Assembly: GCF_001610895.1 (NCBI RefSeq)
Contig: NZ_CP011273.1
Span: 6,200,001 to 6,264,000 of the forward strand
DNA: 64,000 bases
Source of the DNA: Planctomyces sp. SH-PL62
GTDB lineage: Bacteria > Planctomycetota > Planctomycetia > Isosphaerales > Isosphaeraceae
Direction of reading: 5' to 3'
The notes under the pieces were generated by a model. That model had not been told where the DNA came from, did not search any database, and saw only the letters and a list, made by a program, of their open reading frames with translations. The position numbers and the translations under genes were made by a program. Of the stretch, positions 8,206 through 16,095 are shown piece by piece. Within the stretch, counting starts at the first letter, position 1. The number at the start of each line of letters is the position of its first letter.

Positions 8206-8868
8206 TCAGACCGATTGCCGCCAGCGCAGGCCGAGGGGAAGCTCGGCGGGGCCGAACAGGAAGTGGAGGACGCGGCGGCGGCTGGTCCCGGTCGCTCGGG
8301 ACGAGGCGTGCAGGAGGAGCGGGCGCATGAGGACGGCGTCGCCGCGATCGGCCAGACAGGCGACCTCCGCCGTCGCCCGGCGGGCGGTCGGGACGGAATG
8401 AGGGTCGATCCGTCCCAGCCGGTGCGACCCGGGCGCGACCCGCAGCGGGCCGTCGTCCGGGCCGCAGGGGTCCAGGTGGACTCGCACGGCGACCAGCTCG
8501 GCCAGGAGCGCATCCGGCGGCTGGACGAACGGCACGCCCTCCTTCTCCGACCACCCGCGCAGGTCGGGATGCTCGACGCGATCCGCCACGGGGATGCTCA
8601 GATCCTGATGCCACGGGACCAGCCAGTTCCCCTCGCGCGACTTCTCGAAGGACGTGCACTGCACCGCGACGAGCCCCAAGGGCACCCGCCTTGCGATCCC
8701 GTCATGCCGTCGCAGCCGGTCGACCAGCGCCCGGCACCAGGGCTCCGCCAGCATCCCGCGCGTCCCGGCCGACGTCCGCCCAGCCGGGAACGCCTCCGCC
8801 TCGATCGCCTCGCATTCGCCCGCCGTGAGCACCCGTTCGACGACCTCGAACCCCTGCGAGTCAAACAT
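8206..8868 (-). CDS. phytanoyl-CoA dioxygenase (PhyH) family protein
   Basis: The protein (220 residues from this start) matches Fe(II)/2-oxoglutarate oxygenases of the PhyH family. The metal-binding H-x-D is in PWHQDLS (about 82-88), and the distal histidine is in MRPLLLHASSRA (near residue 190). The family signature LRVAPGSHRLG lies between them, and a late arginine in RRRVLHFLF could bind 2-oxoglutarate. It would hydroxylate an unknown small molecule in the cytoplasm. The ATG at 8868 was chosen because it overlaps the stop of the upstream membrane protein gene (TGA at 8863-8861), suggesting translational coupling. An in-frame ATG at 8904 would add twelve mostly arginine-rich residues. It is the last gene of a four-gene minus-strand run. 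Confidence 0.8.
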   Translation of the reverse strand: MFDSQGFEVVERVLTAGECEAIEAEAFPAGRTSAGTRGMLAEPWCRALVDRLRRHDGIARRVPLGLVAVQCTSFEKSREGNWLVPWHQDLSIPVADRVEHPDLRGWSEKEGVPFVQPPDALLAELVAVRVHLDPCGPDDGPLRVAPGSHRLGRIDPHSVPTARRATAEVACLADRGDAVLMRPLLLHASSRATGTSRRRVLHFLFGPAELPLGLRWRQSV

Positions 8869-9337
8869 CCCGCGCTCCCGCTCCCGCCTTCGCCTCGGCC
8901 CCATCGCGAAACCAGGTCCACCAGCCGAAGGCCGCGACGCCGCATCCCGCGACCAGCCAGGCGAGCATCAGGAACTGGCCGACCCCCAGCAGCCACCACG
9001 CCCACCACGCGCGGAGAACCGCCTCGGGCTCCCTTCTGAAGAGGAGAAACCAGGCACCGACCGGCGCTAACGGCAACGGCACCGACATCAGCCACCACCT
9101 TGCGGCCGGGAACCGAACGGCCAGGGCCAGCCCGGCGGCGAACCACCCCAGGAACGCCCCATAGCCCGCGCCGAACGCGATCGCGGACGCCGGCTCGCCG
9201 ACAGGGACGAACGGGGCGCAGACGCAGAAGAGGAGGACGACGCCCCCGGCCACGGCGGCGGCCAGACGGATCGGACGTCGCAACGTCGGCCCCTCCGTCC
9301 GCATCATCGGAACTTCCTCAGCCATGAAATCGGGCAC
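8861..9337 (-). CDS. small integral membrane protein, function unknown
   Basis: The 158-residue protein has about four hydrophobic segments: AAAVAGGVVLLFCVCAPFV (about 27-45), AIAFGAGYGAFLGWFAAGLA (about 53-72), LMSVPLPLAPVGAWFLLF and LLGVGQFLMLAWLVAGCGVA. It is therefore an inner-membrane protein. It belongs to no family I recognise. Four ATG codons lie within the first twelve residues, so the start is uncertain. The 3' end overlaps the PhyH gene by 8 bases and the upstream gene ends 33 bases before, so it is probably cotranscribed with both. Confidence 0.6.
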   Translation of the reverse strand: MPDFMAEEVPMMRTEGPTLRRPIRLAAAVAGGVVLLFCVCAPFVPVGEPASAIAFGAGYGAFLGWFAAGLALAVRFPAARWWLMSVPLPLAPVGAWFLLFRREPEAVLRAWWAWWLLGVGQFLMLAWLVAGCGVAAFGWWTWFRDGAEAKAGAGARDV

Positions 9338-9370
9338 TCCCCATTCGGGTTCGCGAGCTTCGTCCGGGGC

Positions 9371-9709
9371 CTACCGCCGCCTCGCCAGGGCCTCGCGGGC
9401 GGGAGGTTCCCAGCCCGAGGGGGGGAATGGAAGGCTCCTGGGCACGGCGACCTTGGGATGCGCGGCGGCGTGCTCGAAAGCGCGTCGCATCGCGTCGTGC
9501 CAGGCGGCCACCCGCAGCATCGAGCCGGCGCCGGCCGCGTTCCGGCGATACTCCGCGCCGACCCGGGCGTGCCAGTCGGCCGTCTGCGCGCAATGCTCGA
9601 AGCGCGTTCGCACCCGGTCCTTCAGCCGATCGGTCGCGACGTGGGAGACGATGGCGGCGACGGCGATCGCGAGAATCCACCGGAAGACCGTCGGTCGCAC
9701 GCGCCGCAT
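9371..9709 (-). CDS. small hypothetical protein with N-terminal membrane anchor
   Basis: This 112-residue protein has one hydrophobic stretch, VFRWILAIAVAAIVSHVA (about 8-25), after a positively charged start. That predicts an uncleaved anchor with the rest outside the cytoplasm. The remainder is helical and basic, with WHARVGAEYRRNA and AAWHDAMRRAFEHAAAH. The family is not recognised. The ATG follows GGGGGCGAGC. It sits between a hypothetical gene (14 bases upstream) and the membrane protein gene (33 bases downstream) in a close run. A competing frame at 9318-9680 was judged a shadow because it lacks an ordered hydrophobic anchor. Confidence 0.55.
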   Translation of the reverse strand: MRRVRPTVFRWILAIAVAAIVSHVATDRLKDRVRTRFEHCAQTADWHARVGAEYRRNAAGAGSMLRVAAWHDAMRRAFEHAAAHPKVAVPRSLPFPPSGWEPPAREALARRR

Positions 9710-9723
9710 GCTCGCCCCCGTTC

Positions 9724-10287
9724 TCAGACTTCGCCGGCGAGCGACCGGAGGAGCCCCGCGTGATAGCCCGGGTCCTTGTCGTGGAACTGGACGACGCCGG
9801 CCGGGACGTCGACGTTGAGGTACGCCTCGGCGTACAGTTCCTCGGGGCCGTCCGCGTGGAAGAACGCCTTCATGCGGACCGGGGCCCGGAGCGCGTCGCG
9901 CGGGTCGTCACCCAGGCCGATCAGGTCGACGGCGATGCGGCCGGCCATCCCGCCCGCCGGCGGCGGCAGGTCGTAGGCGCGGGCGAGGCCTTGAAGGAAG
10001 GCGTCGCTCTCGTCGCCGATCCGGACCAGGCTGCCGTTCCCGCGATGGAAGGTCGGGCCGCCATCCTGCGACGCGGGAGAGTCCCCGCTCGGATCGAGGC
10101 CGAGTTCGAGGGCGAAGCCGACGATCCGGCCGTCCAGCCGCCCTCGGGCCACGATGCGGACGAGGCCCGGCCCGTCGGCGTGGGCCGAGGCGATCGGCAG
10201 GTCGACGTCCACGAACCCGCCGTCCGTGGCCATCCGTCCCTCGCCGGGACCGAACGCACGTCCGAACAGCCTGGCGAGGATTCCCAT
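9724..10287 (-). CDS. hypothetical protein, function unknown
   Basis: The 187-residue protein starts at the ATG at 10287, which follows GAGGGAGCGGAC; the open frame further upstream is non-coding spacer. No signal peptide or membrane helix is present. The N-terminus is amphipathic (MGILARLFGRAFGPGEGR), followed by alternating hydrophobic strands such as GFVDVDLPI, GPGLVRIVARG and RIVGFALELGLD, and ending with EELYAEAYLNVDVPAGVVQF. The pattern suggests a beta-rich single domain that I cannot assign. It is the first gene of the minus-strand run that leads to the PhyH gene and faces the repeat-bearing spacer upstream of the ExbB gene. Confidence 0.55.
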   Translation of the reverse strand: MGILARLFGRAFGPGEGRMATDGGFVDVDLPIASAHADGPGLVRIVARGRLDGRIVGFALELGLDPSGDSPASQDGGPTFHRGNGSLVRIGDESDAFLQGLARAYDLPPPAGGMAGRIAVDLIGLGDDPRDALRAPVRMKAFFHADGPEELYAEAYLNVDVPAGVVQFHDKDPGYHAGLLRSLAGEV

Positions 10288-10521
10288 GTCCGCTCCCTCG
10301 GCCGCCGCTGGGAGGCATAAGGGTCCGGCGTCTCCGACGCGCCGAACCTCCTCATCATGATGGCCCCCGAGACCCGACGCCAGGCCTTGCAACCCTTCGG
10401 AGTCGGCCGGGTCGGCCCGCAGCCTCGGTCGCTCCGCATTCGGTCGTCGTGTCGCACTGTAGGGGATAGGGGGCGGTGCGCCCGGATCTTTGGCAAGTCG
10501 AACGCGGGACACGCTCTCGCC

Positions 10522-10577
10522 AGGCGGAAATCGGCGAGGCACGCATCGAAAACGCCGAACGAACCCAATCCAGGCTC
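10522..10577 (+). repeat. imperfect direct repeat, copy 1
   Basis: The unit starts AGGCGGAAA, holds AACGCCGAACGAACCCAA (10551-10568) and ends CAGGC. It recurs 160 bases downstream with the same order of words. Confidence 0.5.
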
Positions 10578-10681
10578 CCCCGAAACCCCATGCAAACCAA
10601 ACCAGGAACACATCTTGCGACCAACGACTTCGATTTCGCCGGGTCGAGAACGAAGCCAATCGGGAGGGACCGGGGGGAGCA

Positions 10682-10738
10682 AGGCGGAAAATCCCGAAGC
10701 GCAACGACGAAAAACGCCGAACGAAGCCAAACCCGACC
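10682..10738 (+). repeat. imperfect direct repeat, copy 2
   Basis: The unit starts AGGCGGAAA and holds AACGCCGAACGAAGCCAA (10713-10730), differing from copy 1 at one base in that 18-base word. The middle of the unit is more diverged. Confidence 0.5.
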
Positions 10739-10971
10739 CCTGGAATTTCCACCTTAATCTTAGTTCCGCCAATCGGTTACGTCCGATGGCTTGGTTTCGA
10801 GAGGGGGACGAACGAAGCCATTCACGGTCGCGGAGATGCGGACTTTTCGGGGGCAAATCGGGGGCGGCTTGCCCACGATGCAGGAATTCGGGCAGAATAG
10901 CGGGGAATGCGGGGAGGGTCCGAAGTTCGGACATCTCGGGCGGGCGTCGAGGCCATCGAAGCGGGGGTCGC

Positions 10972-11649
10972 ATGAACGTTACGCGGATCATCGACACGTT
11001 CGGTTACGTCATCTACGGCGCGCTGACGTTTCTGGCGGTGTGGGGGGTGTACAACGCGATCCTCCTGTATCGGACGCTCCGCAAGAAGACCATCAAGGAC
11101 CCCACCGCGCTGATCCTTCAGGTCCAGGAGCTTTGCCAGGCGAAGAAGTACGACGCCGCCATGAGCGTCTGCCAGAGCCCGACCTACTGGCACACGGCGC
11201 TGGCGCAGCTCATCGCCGTGGCGCTCAAGAACCGGGCGAAGGGGCTGGCGAAGACCAAGCAGCTCCTGGTCACGGAGTTCCACACCGAGGTCGTCGCCGA
11301 GATGGAAAACCGGCTGGGGTCGATCTCGACGATCGTCCGGATGGGGCCGCTGCTGGGGCTGCTGGGGACGGTGGCGTCGATGATCGCGGCGTTCGGCCGC
11401 ATCGGCAGCTCGGAGAAGGTGAACCCGAACGCGCTGGCGTCGGACATCAGCCTGGCGCTCTGGGCCACCGGGGCCGGGCTCCTGATCGCCAACCCGATGA
11501 TGATCGTCGGCAACGACTTCCACGCCCGGCTCCGCCGCCTCCGCGACCGCACCGAGCGCCAACTCCAGGACGTGCTCGACGCCCTGGAGCCGACCGACGC
11601 CCCCAAGGCCCCCGCCGACCGGGCCGCGAAGTCCACGGCGTCGCGGTGA
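10972..11649 (+). CDS. MotA/TolQ/ExbB proton channel family protein
   Basis: This 225-residue inner-membrane protein has the ExbB/TolQ layout. It has a first helix (YGALTFLAVWGVYNAILLY, about 14-32), a long cytoplasmic part and two further helices. The conserved family core is MGPLLGLLGTVASMIAAF (about 124-141), followed by ISLALWATGAGLLIANPMMI (about 159-178). With ExbD partners it would form a proton-driven motor in the inner membrane that energises outer-membrane transport or envelope maintenance. The ATG at 10972 follows GGGGGTCGC; the much longer open frame upstream is spacer. Two ExbD-type genes follow at 11721 and 12234, so the three probably form one operon. Confidence 0.88.
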   Translation: MNVTRIIDTFGYVIYGALTFLAVWGVYNAILLYRTLRKKTIKDPTALILQVQELCQAKKYDAAMSVCQSPTYWHTALAQLIAVALKNRAKGLAKTKQLLVTEFHTEVVAEMENRLGSISTIVRMGPLLGLLGTVASMIAAFGRIGSSEKVNPNALASDISLALWATGAGLLIANPMMIVGNDFHARLRRLRDRTERQLQDVLDALEPTDAPKAPADRAAKSTASR

Positions 11650-11720
11650 GCGAACGGGCGGTCGCCGTCCGATCGTGATCGACGTTTCCGCAGATCCTTT
11701 CACGCGAGCGGGGCGGCCCC

Positions 11721-12158
11721 ATGCTGCTGCGACGGGATGCGACCGAGGAGCGCGACGAACACATCGACATGACGCCGATGGTCGACGTGGTGTTCCAGCT
11801 CATGACGTTCATGCTCTTCTCGTCGCAGATGACCGGCGGCGAGCTGGTCGACGTCCCCCCCGCCCGTCACGGCGTGGGCGTGGAGAGCACGTCGGCGACG
11901 TTCCTCACCCTGCTGGGCCCGAAGGCGCCCGGGGCCGAGCCGGAGCTGCTCCTCGGCCACGGCACGGGGCCCGTCGCCACGATCGACCAGGCCAAACAGG
12001 CCGTCGACCAGGCGGCCCGCGAGGGGATCCGCAAGGTCGTCCTCCAGGCCGACGGCGAGGTCCCCCACGGTAAGGTCCTGGAAGTCGCCGCCGCCGTCTC
12101 CGAGATCGAAGGGGTCACCGTCCACGTCGGCGTCCAGGAGCCGGGAGGCGAGCCGTGA
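11721..12158 (+). CDS. ExbD/TolR family protein
   Basis: The 145-residue protein has the single N-terminal helix of ExbD/TolR. MLLRRDATEERDEHIDMTPM is followed by VDVVFQLMTFMLFSSQM (about 21-37). The conserved aspartate in M-V-D-V-V-F (residue about 22) is the proton-carrying residue of the family. The rest is a small periplasmic domain, with KVVLQADGEVPHGKVLEVAA near the end matching the usual ExbD pattern. It starts 71 bases after the ExbB gene and ends 75 bases before the second ExbD-type gene. Confidence 0.85.
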   Translation: MLLRRDATEERDEHIDMTPMVDVVFQLMTFMLFSSQMTGGELVDVPPARHGVGVESTSATFLTLLGPKAPGAEPELLLGHGTGPVATIDQAKQAVDQAAREGIRKVVLQADGEVPHGKVLEVAAAVSEIEGVTVHVGVQEPGGEP

Positions 12159-12233
12159 GCGCCGGGCCGGAACGCGCCGCTCAAGACGCGACCACCCTTT
12201 CATCAAAAGCACATCTTCATTCGTTATGACGAC

Positions 12234-13354
12234 ATGAGCGAAAGTCGGGGCGGCATGGCATCCTGGGACGTCTTCCATTCCGATCGCCTGGAGCTGGTGC
12301 GGGGGCTCTCCGCCGAGGAGGTCCGCGCCGGCGTCGCCTCGGGCGCGATCCGCGACGACGACCTGGCGCGGCCGTCGGGGACGTCGACCGCCTGGGTCCG
12401 CGTCGCCGAGGTCCCCGAGCTGATCGCCCCCCCGCCCCCCGCCGCAGCGCCCGAAACCGACGCCGCGCCCAGCCCCGACGCCGCCGACGACCTCTCGTTC
12501 CCGGTCCTGGACACACCCGCCCCCGCCGCCCCCCGCCCCGCCTGGGACTGGGACGATGACGAGGAAGTCGCCGAGGACGAGGATGGCGAGGAAGAGGACG
12601 AGGGCGAGGAGGATGAGGAGGAAGGAGACGACGACGAGGCCGGCGGAATCGAGCCGGACGGGCCCCCGGCCCCGCGCGTTCGGGAGGCCGAGGTCGAGGC
12701 CGCCTCGTGGGACCTGGGCGACGACGACCTGGACCTCGACCGCCCGAGTCCCTCGGCCTCGTCCGGCAGCCGCGTCGCCCTGCCGACGGCCCGCTCGCGC
12801 GACTACGACGACCGGACCGAGGACCTGGAGGACGAGGACGACGAGGACGGGGGCCTGATCTCGCTGACCCGGTCGGGGCCGCCGAAGGTGGAGGAGCTGG
12901 ACCTGGCGGCGATGGTCGACGTGGCCTTCCAGCTCGTCCTGTTCTTCCTCGTCACGGCGACGACGATCCTGTACAAGAGCCTGGAGATCCCCAAGCCCTC
13001 CGGCGAGGCTCCCCCCGAGGCGGTCGCCCAGGGCCGCAACAAGACGCTCGACGAGTTGCAGGACGACTACATCCTAATCGAGATCGACCCCGAGGGGAAC
13101 GTCCGCATCGACCGCGAGCCGGTCGCCGCCCGCCTGGAAGACCTCGCCGAACGCCTCCGGGTCGCTCGCGAGAAGACCGACCGCAGGACCATGCTCCTCT
13201 CGGCCGACTTCGCCACCCCCCACCGCAGCGCCGTGCTCGCCTACGACGCCGCCAACGAGATCGGCCTGGGCATCGCCATCGCCAAGCCCCCGCCCCCCCA
13301 GGGCCCCCGCCGGCCCTCCGCCCCGCCCCGGCGGCGAAGAAGGCGGGGGCGTAG
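12234..13354 (+). CDS. GYF-like domain fused to ExbD/TolR, apparent frameshift
   Basis: Residues about 10-60 (WDVFHSDRLELVRGL onward to RVAEVPEL) resemble the GYF_2 domain of membrane-associated proteins. A long acidic linker follows (about 95-220, with runs of D and E). It leads to an ExbD helix, LDLAAMVDVAFQLVLFFLVT (about 222-241), with the conserved aspartate, and an ExbD C-terminal domain (MLLSADFATPHRSAVLAYDA). The GYF-like part would lie in the cytoplasm. The frame that encodes all this runs past the usual end into arginine-rich sequence overlapping galE. If one C is added to the seven-C run at 13293-13299, the protein instead ends normally with APAAKKAGA at 13354 (373 residues). ATG 12255, after GGGGCGGC, is an alternative start. 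Confidence 0.75.
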
Positions 13355-13536
13355 GATCAGGACGCGAGCGACGACGATTCGGGATCGATCGGGGTGCGGC
13401 CCATGGTCCTCGCCTCGGTCGAACGCCCGACGACGCATCCACCATGATGGATGTCAAGCGTCGAGCAGGCGTCCCGAGGCGCGGCGGACTCCGGGCCTCC
13501 GCCCGTCGAGATCCTGCGGACGCCGGGCGTTTCGGT

Positions 13537-13542
13537 TAGACT
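13537..13542 (+). promoter_or_regulatory. possible -10 element before galE
   Basis: TAGACT lies 43 bases before the galE ATG, within GGTTAGACTGGG. It resembles the TAnnnT words before other genes in the window. No clear -35 box is visible. Confidence 0.25.
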
Positions 13543-13584
13543 GGGCGGCTCGGAATGACGATCGGGATGGATTCGGAGAAGACG

Positions 13585-14567
13585 ATGAACGTGCTCGTGT
13601 CGGGGGGCGCCGGATACGTCGGGTCGCATGCGGCCCGGATGCTGTCGAAGGCCGGCCATGAGGTGTGGGTGTACGACAACCTGGTCTTCGGCCATCGCGG
13701 CGCGGTCGCGCCCGGGCGGCTGATCGAGGGGGACCTGCTGGAGACGGACAAGCTCGTCGCGACCCTTCGCGAGAAGCGGATCGAGGCGGTGATGCACTTC
13801 GCCGCCTTCGCCTACGTCGGCGAGTCGGTCACGAACCCGGCGAAGTACTACCGCAACAACATCGTCGGCACGCTCTCGCTGATGGACGCGATGCGCGAGG
13901 CCGACGTCTGGCGGATCGTCTTCTCCAGCACCTGCGCCACCTACGGCGAGCCGGAAGGGGTCCCGATCCGCGAGACCCAGGCCCAGAATCCGATCAACCC
14001 CTATGGATATACCAAGCTGGTGATCGAGCACGCGCTCGCGGACTTCGCCAGGGCCTACGGCTGGGGCTACGCGGCGCTTCGGTACTTCAACGCGGCGGGG
14101 GCCTCGGCCGACGGCGACCTCGGCGAGGACCACGACCCGGAGACCCACCTGATCCCCCTGGTCCTCGACGTGGCCCTCGGCCGTCGCGAGCGCATCACCA
14201 TCTTCGGCGACGGGCTCCCCACGCCGGACGGCACCTGCGTCCGGGACTACATCCACGTCGACGACCTGGCCTCGGCCCACATCTCGGCCCTGGAGAAGCT
14301 GGGCCGGGGGACCGAGTTCCGCTGCAACCTGGGGACCGGCCGGGGGACGAGCGTCAAGGAGGTGATCGAGGCCTGCCGCCAGGTCACCGGCCACCCGATC
14401 CCCGCCGTCGTCGCCCCGCCCCGAGCCGGCGACCCCCCGCCCTCGTCGCCGACGCCGGCCTGGCCCGCCGCGAGCTGGGCTGGTCCCCCCGCTTCACCAG
14501 CATCGCCCCGATCGTCGAGTCGGCCTGGAAGTGGCACAAGAGCCACCCCGACGGCTACGACGACTGA
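13585..14567 (+). CDS. galE: UDP-glucose 4-epimerase, apparent frameshift near the end
   Basis: The protein interconverts UDP-glucose and UDP-galactose in the cytoplasm using bound NAD. It is an extended short-chain dehydrogenase: GGAGYVGSH (7-15) binds NAD, SSTCATYG (about 114-121) carries the catalytic S/T, YGYTK (about 139-143) is the Y-x-x-x-K pair, and RYFNAAGA and RDYIHVDDLA are typical of GalE. The ATG at 13585 follows GGAGAAG. The reading frame breaks in the six-C run at 14433-14438. Adding one C joins it to a good GalE tail (DAGLARRELGW, then SAWKWHKSHPDGYDD) that ends at 14567, giving 327 residues, the normal family length. The protein would otherwise run on through the next gene. 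I therefore think the gene is intact and the sequence is short by one base. Confidence 0.88.
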
Positions 14568-14620
14568 TCCCGACGACTCCCACGGCCCGCGCGGACGCAT
14601 CAACACCCCGGAACCCGATC

Positions 14621-15958
14621 ATGCTCACGCCCAGCCGATCCCGAGGAACCCCGCCCGCGGCCCTGGCCGCGCTCGTCGCGACGGCCCTGGCCTTCCCCCT
14701 GGCCGCCCCGACGCCGGCCGACGCCCAGGACGCCTCGGTCAGGGCCGCCGAGGCGAGGGCGAAGGGCGTCGCCCTGCACCAGCTGAAGGATTACGCCGGG
14801 GCCGTCTCGGCGTTCACCGAGGCCCTCGAACTCGACCCCAAGGACGCCCTGGCGTACTTCGACCGTGCGACCTCCTGGGCCGAGGTCCCCGACCTCGACA
14901 AGGCGACGGCCGACTACGCCGAGGCCCTCAAGCTCGACCCCAAGCTGGCCGACGCGTACATCGGCCTGGGCCGCATCTACGCGGCCCAGGGCCGGATCGA
15001 CGAGGCGGTCGCCGACTACTCCCGCGCCGTCGAGATCGACCCGAAAGACCCGCTGGCCCTCTTCGCCAGGGCGCAGGCCGAGACCTCCCGGCGCAGCTAC
15101 GCCAAGGCCCTGGCCGACTACGACGCGGCGATCCGACTCGCCCCGTCGAGCGCCCTGTTCCACCTCAGCCGGGGCGACGTCCGCCGGGCGCTGGGGGAGC
15201 ACGGCAAGGCCGTCGAGGACTTCACCCGCGCGATCCGGCTCGACCCCAAGCTGGCCGACGCCTACGACGCCCGCGCCGCCGTCGCCTTCGACCAGGGGAA
15301 GCACCTGGACGCCGTGGCCGACTACGGCCGGGCCCTGAAGATCGACCCCGACGACGCCCTCGCGCACCTCGGCCGGGCCACCGCCCTGTTCGAGCTGCGG
15401 GAGTACGACCTGGCCGCGGCCGACTACGGCCGGGCCCTGGAGAGCGCCCCCGAACTCGCCGACGCCTACTACGGCCGCGCCCGCGCCCTGGCCCAGACGG
15501 GCGACTTCGACAGGGCCGCCGCCGACTACGACAAGGCCCTGGAACTCGCCCCCGACCACCCATCCGCCCGCACCGGCCGGGGGATCGTCCGGCTCCTCCA
15601 GAAACGGTACGCCGACGCCGCCGCCGACCTCGACGCCGCGCTCCAGCACAACCCGGACGACGCCGTCGCCGCGACCCACCGCGCCCGGCTCCTCGCCGCC
15701 TCCCCCGACGCCAAGCTCCGCGACGGCGCCCGCGCCAGGGAACTCGCGGAGCACGCCCGGGCGCTGACCAGGGAGGCCGAGCCCCACGCCCTCGCCGCCC
15801 TCGCCGCCGCCGACGCCGAACTCGGCCGGTTCCCGACCGCCGTGTCCTGGCAGGCGATGGCCCTGAACCTCTCCCGCGACCCCGACGAACGAACCAAGGC
15901 GCAAGCCCGACTCGACCTCTACAAGCAGGGCAAGCCCCTCCGCGACCCCGCCCCCTGA
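14621..15958 (+). CDS. exported tetratricopeptide repeat protein
   Basis: The 445-residue protein has a signal peptide (about 1-32, ending APTPADAQDA). About ten 34-residue TPR units follow, from ALHQLKDYAGAVSAFTEALE to QKRYADAAADLDAALQHNPD. Nearly every unit has the A-x-x-D-Y/F-x-x-A-L-x-L-x-P ending (for example AVADYSRAVEIDPKDP). It is a scaffold protein acting in the periplasm or on the cell surface; no enzyme domain is present. The ATG at 14621 was chosen because it starts the signal peptide. It begins 53 bases after galE, and the strong repetition of GACTACG-type codons simply reflects the repeat protein. Confidence 0.85.
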   Translation: MLTPSRSRGTPPAALAALVATALAFPLAAPTPADAQDASVRAAEARAKGVALHQLKDYAGAVSAFTEALELDPKDALAYFDRATSWAEVPDLDKATADYAEALKLDPKLADAYIGLGRIYAAQGRIDEAVADYSRAVEIDPKDPLALFARAQAETSRRSYAKALADYDAAIRLAPSSALFHLSRGDVRRALGEHGKAVEDFTRAIRLDPKLADAYDARAAVAFDQGKHLDAVADYGRALKIDPDDALAHLGRATALFELREYDLAAADYGRALESAPELADAYYGRARALAQTGDFDRAAADYDKALELAPDHPSARTGRGIVRLLQKRYADAAADLDAALQHNPDDAVAATHRARLLAASPDAKLRDGARARELAEHARALTREAEPHALAALAAADAELGRFPTAVSWQAMALNLSRDPDERTKAQARLDLYKQGKPLRDPAP

Positions 15959-16034
15959 TCCGGTCCTGACGGTCGCACGGCCGCGACGGCGTCGAAATCC
16001 ACCACGATCGCCCTCCCCAGACGGGGGACAAAAG

Positions 16035-16040
16035 TACAAT
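16035..16040 (+). promoter_or_regulatory. possible -10 element before the SbcD-like gene
   Basis: TACAAT lies 56 bases before the ATG at 16096 in the context AAAGTACAATATCG, which is locally AT-rich. No clear -35 box is seen. Confidence 0.3.
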
Positions 16041-16095
16041 ATCGAGGGATCGACCGCCGGCCCGCGCCCGTCTCGAAGCGAAGGATCGTCGCGAC

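Larger units (their letters stand above)
10288..10971. other. unusual spacer upstream of exbB with duplicated units
   Basis: This 684-base divergent spacer has open frames on both strands but none with domain-like content. Its translations are rich in N, T, K and P and unlike the neighbouring proteins. Base composition is visibly less GC-rich between about 10500 and 10860. It holds a duplicated unit (10522-10577 and 10682-10738) and scattered copies of AACGAAGCCAA-like words near 10557, 10649, 10720 and 10810. It presumably also contains the promoters for both flanking operons. Confidence 0.55.

Noticed and set aside
9318-9680. Alternative minus-strand gene overlapping the small anchored protein
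   Set aside because: The translation is arginine-rich and disordered, whereas the frame at 9371-9709 has a proper hydrophobic anchor and ribosome site.
10357-10971. N-terminal extension of the ExbB protein
   Set aside because: The extra 205 residues are rich in N, K, T, P and R, come from the repeat-bearing spacer and precede the normal ExbB start at 10972.
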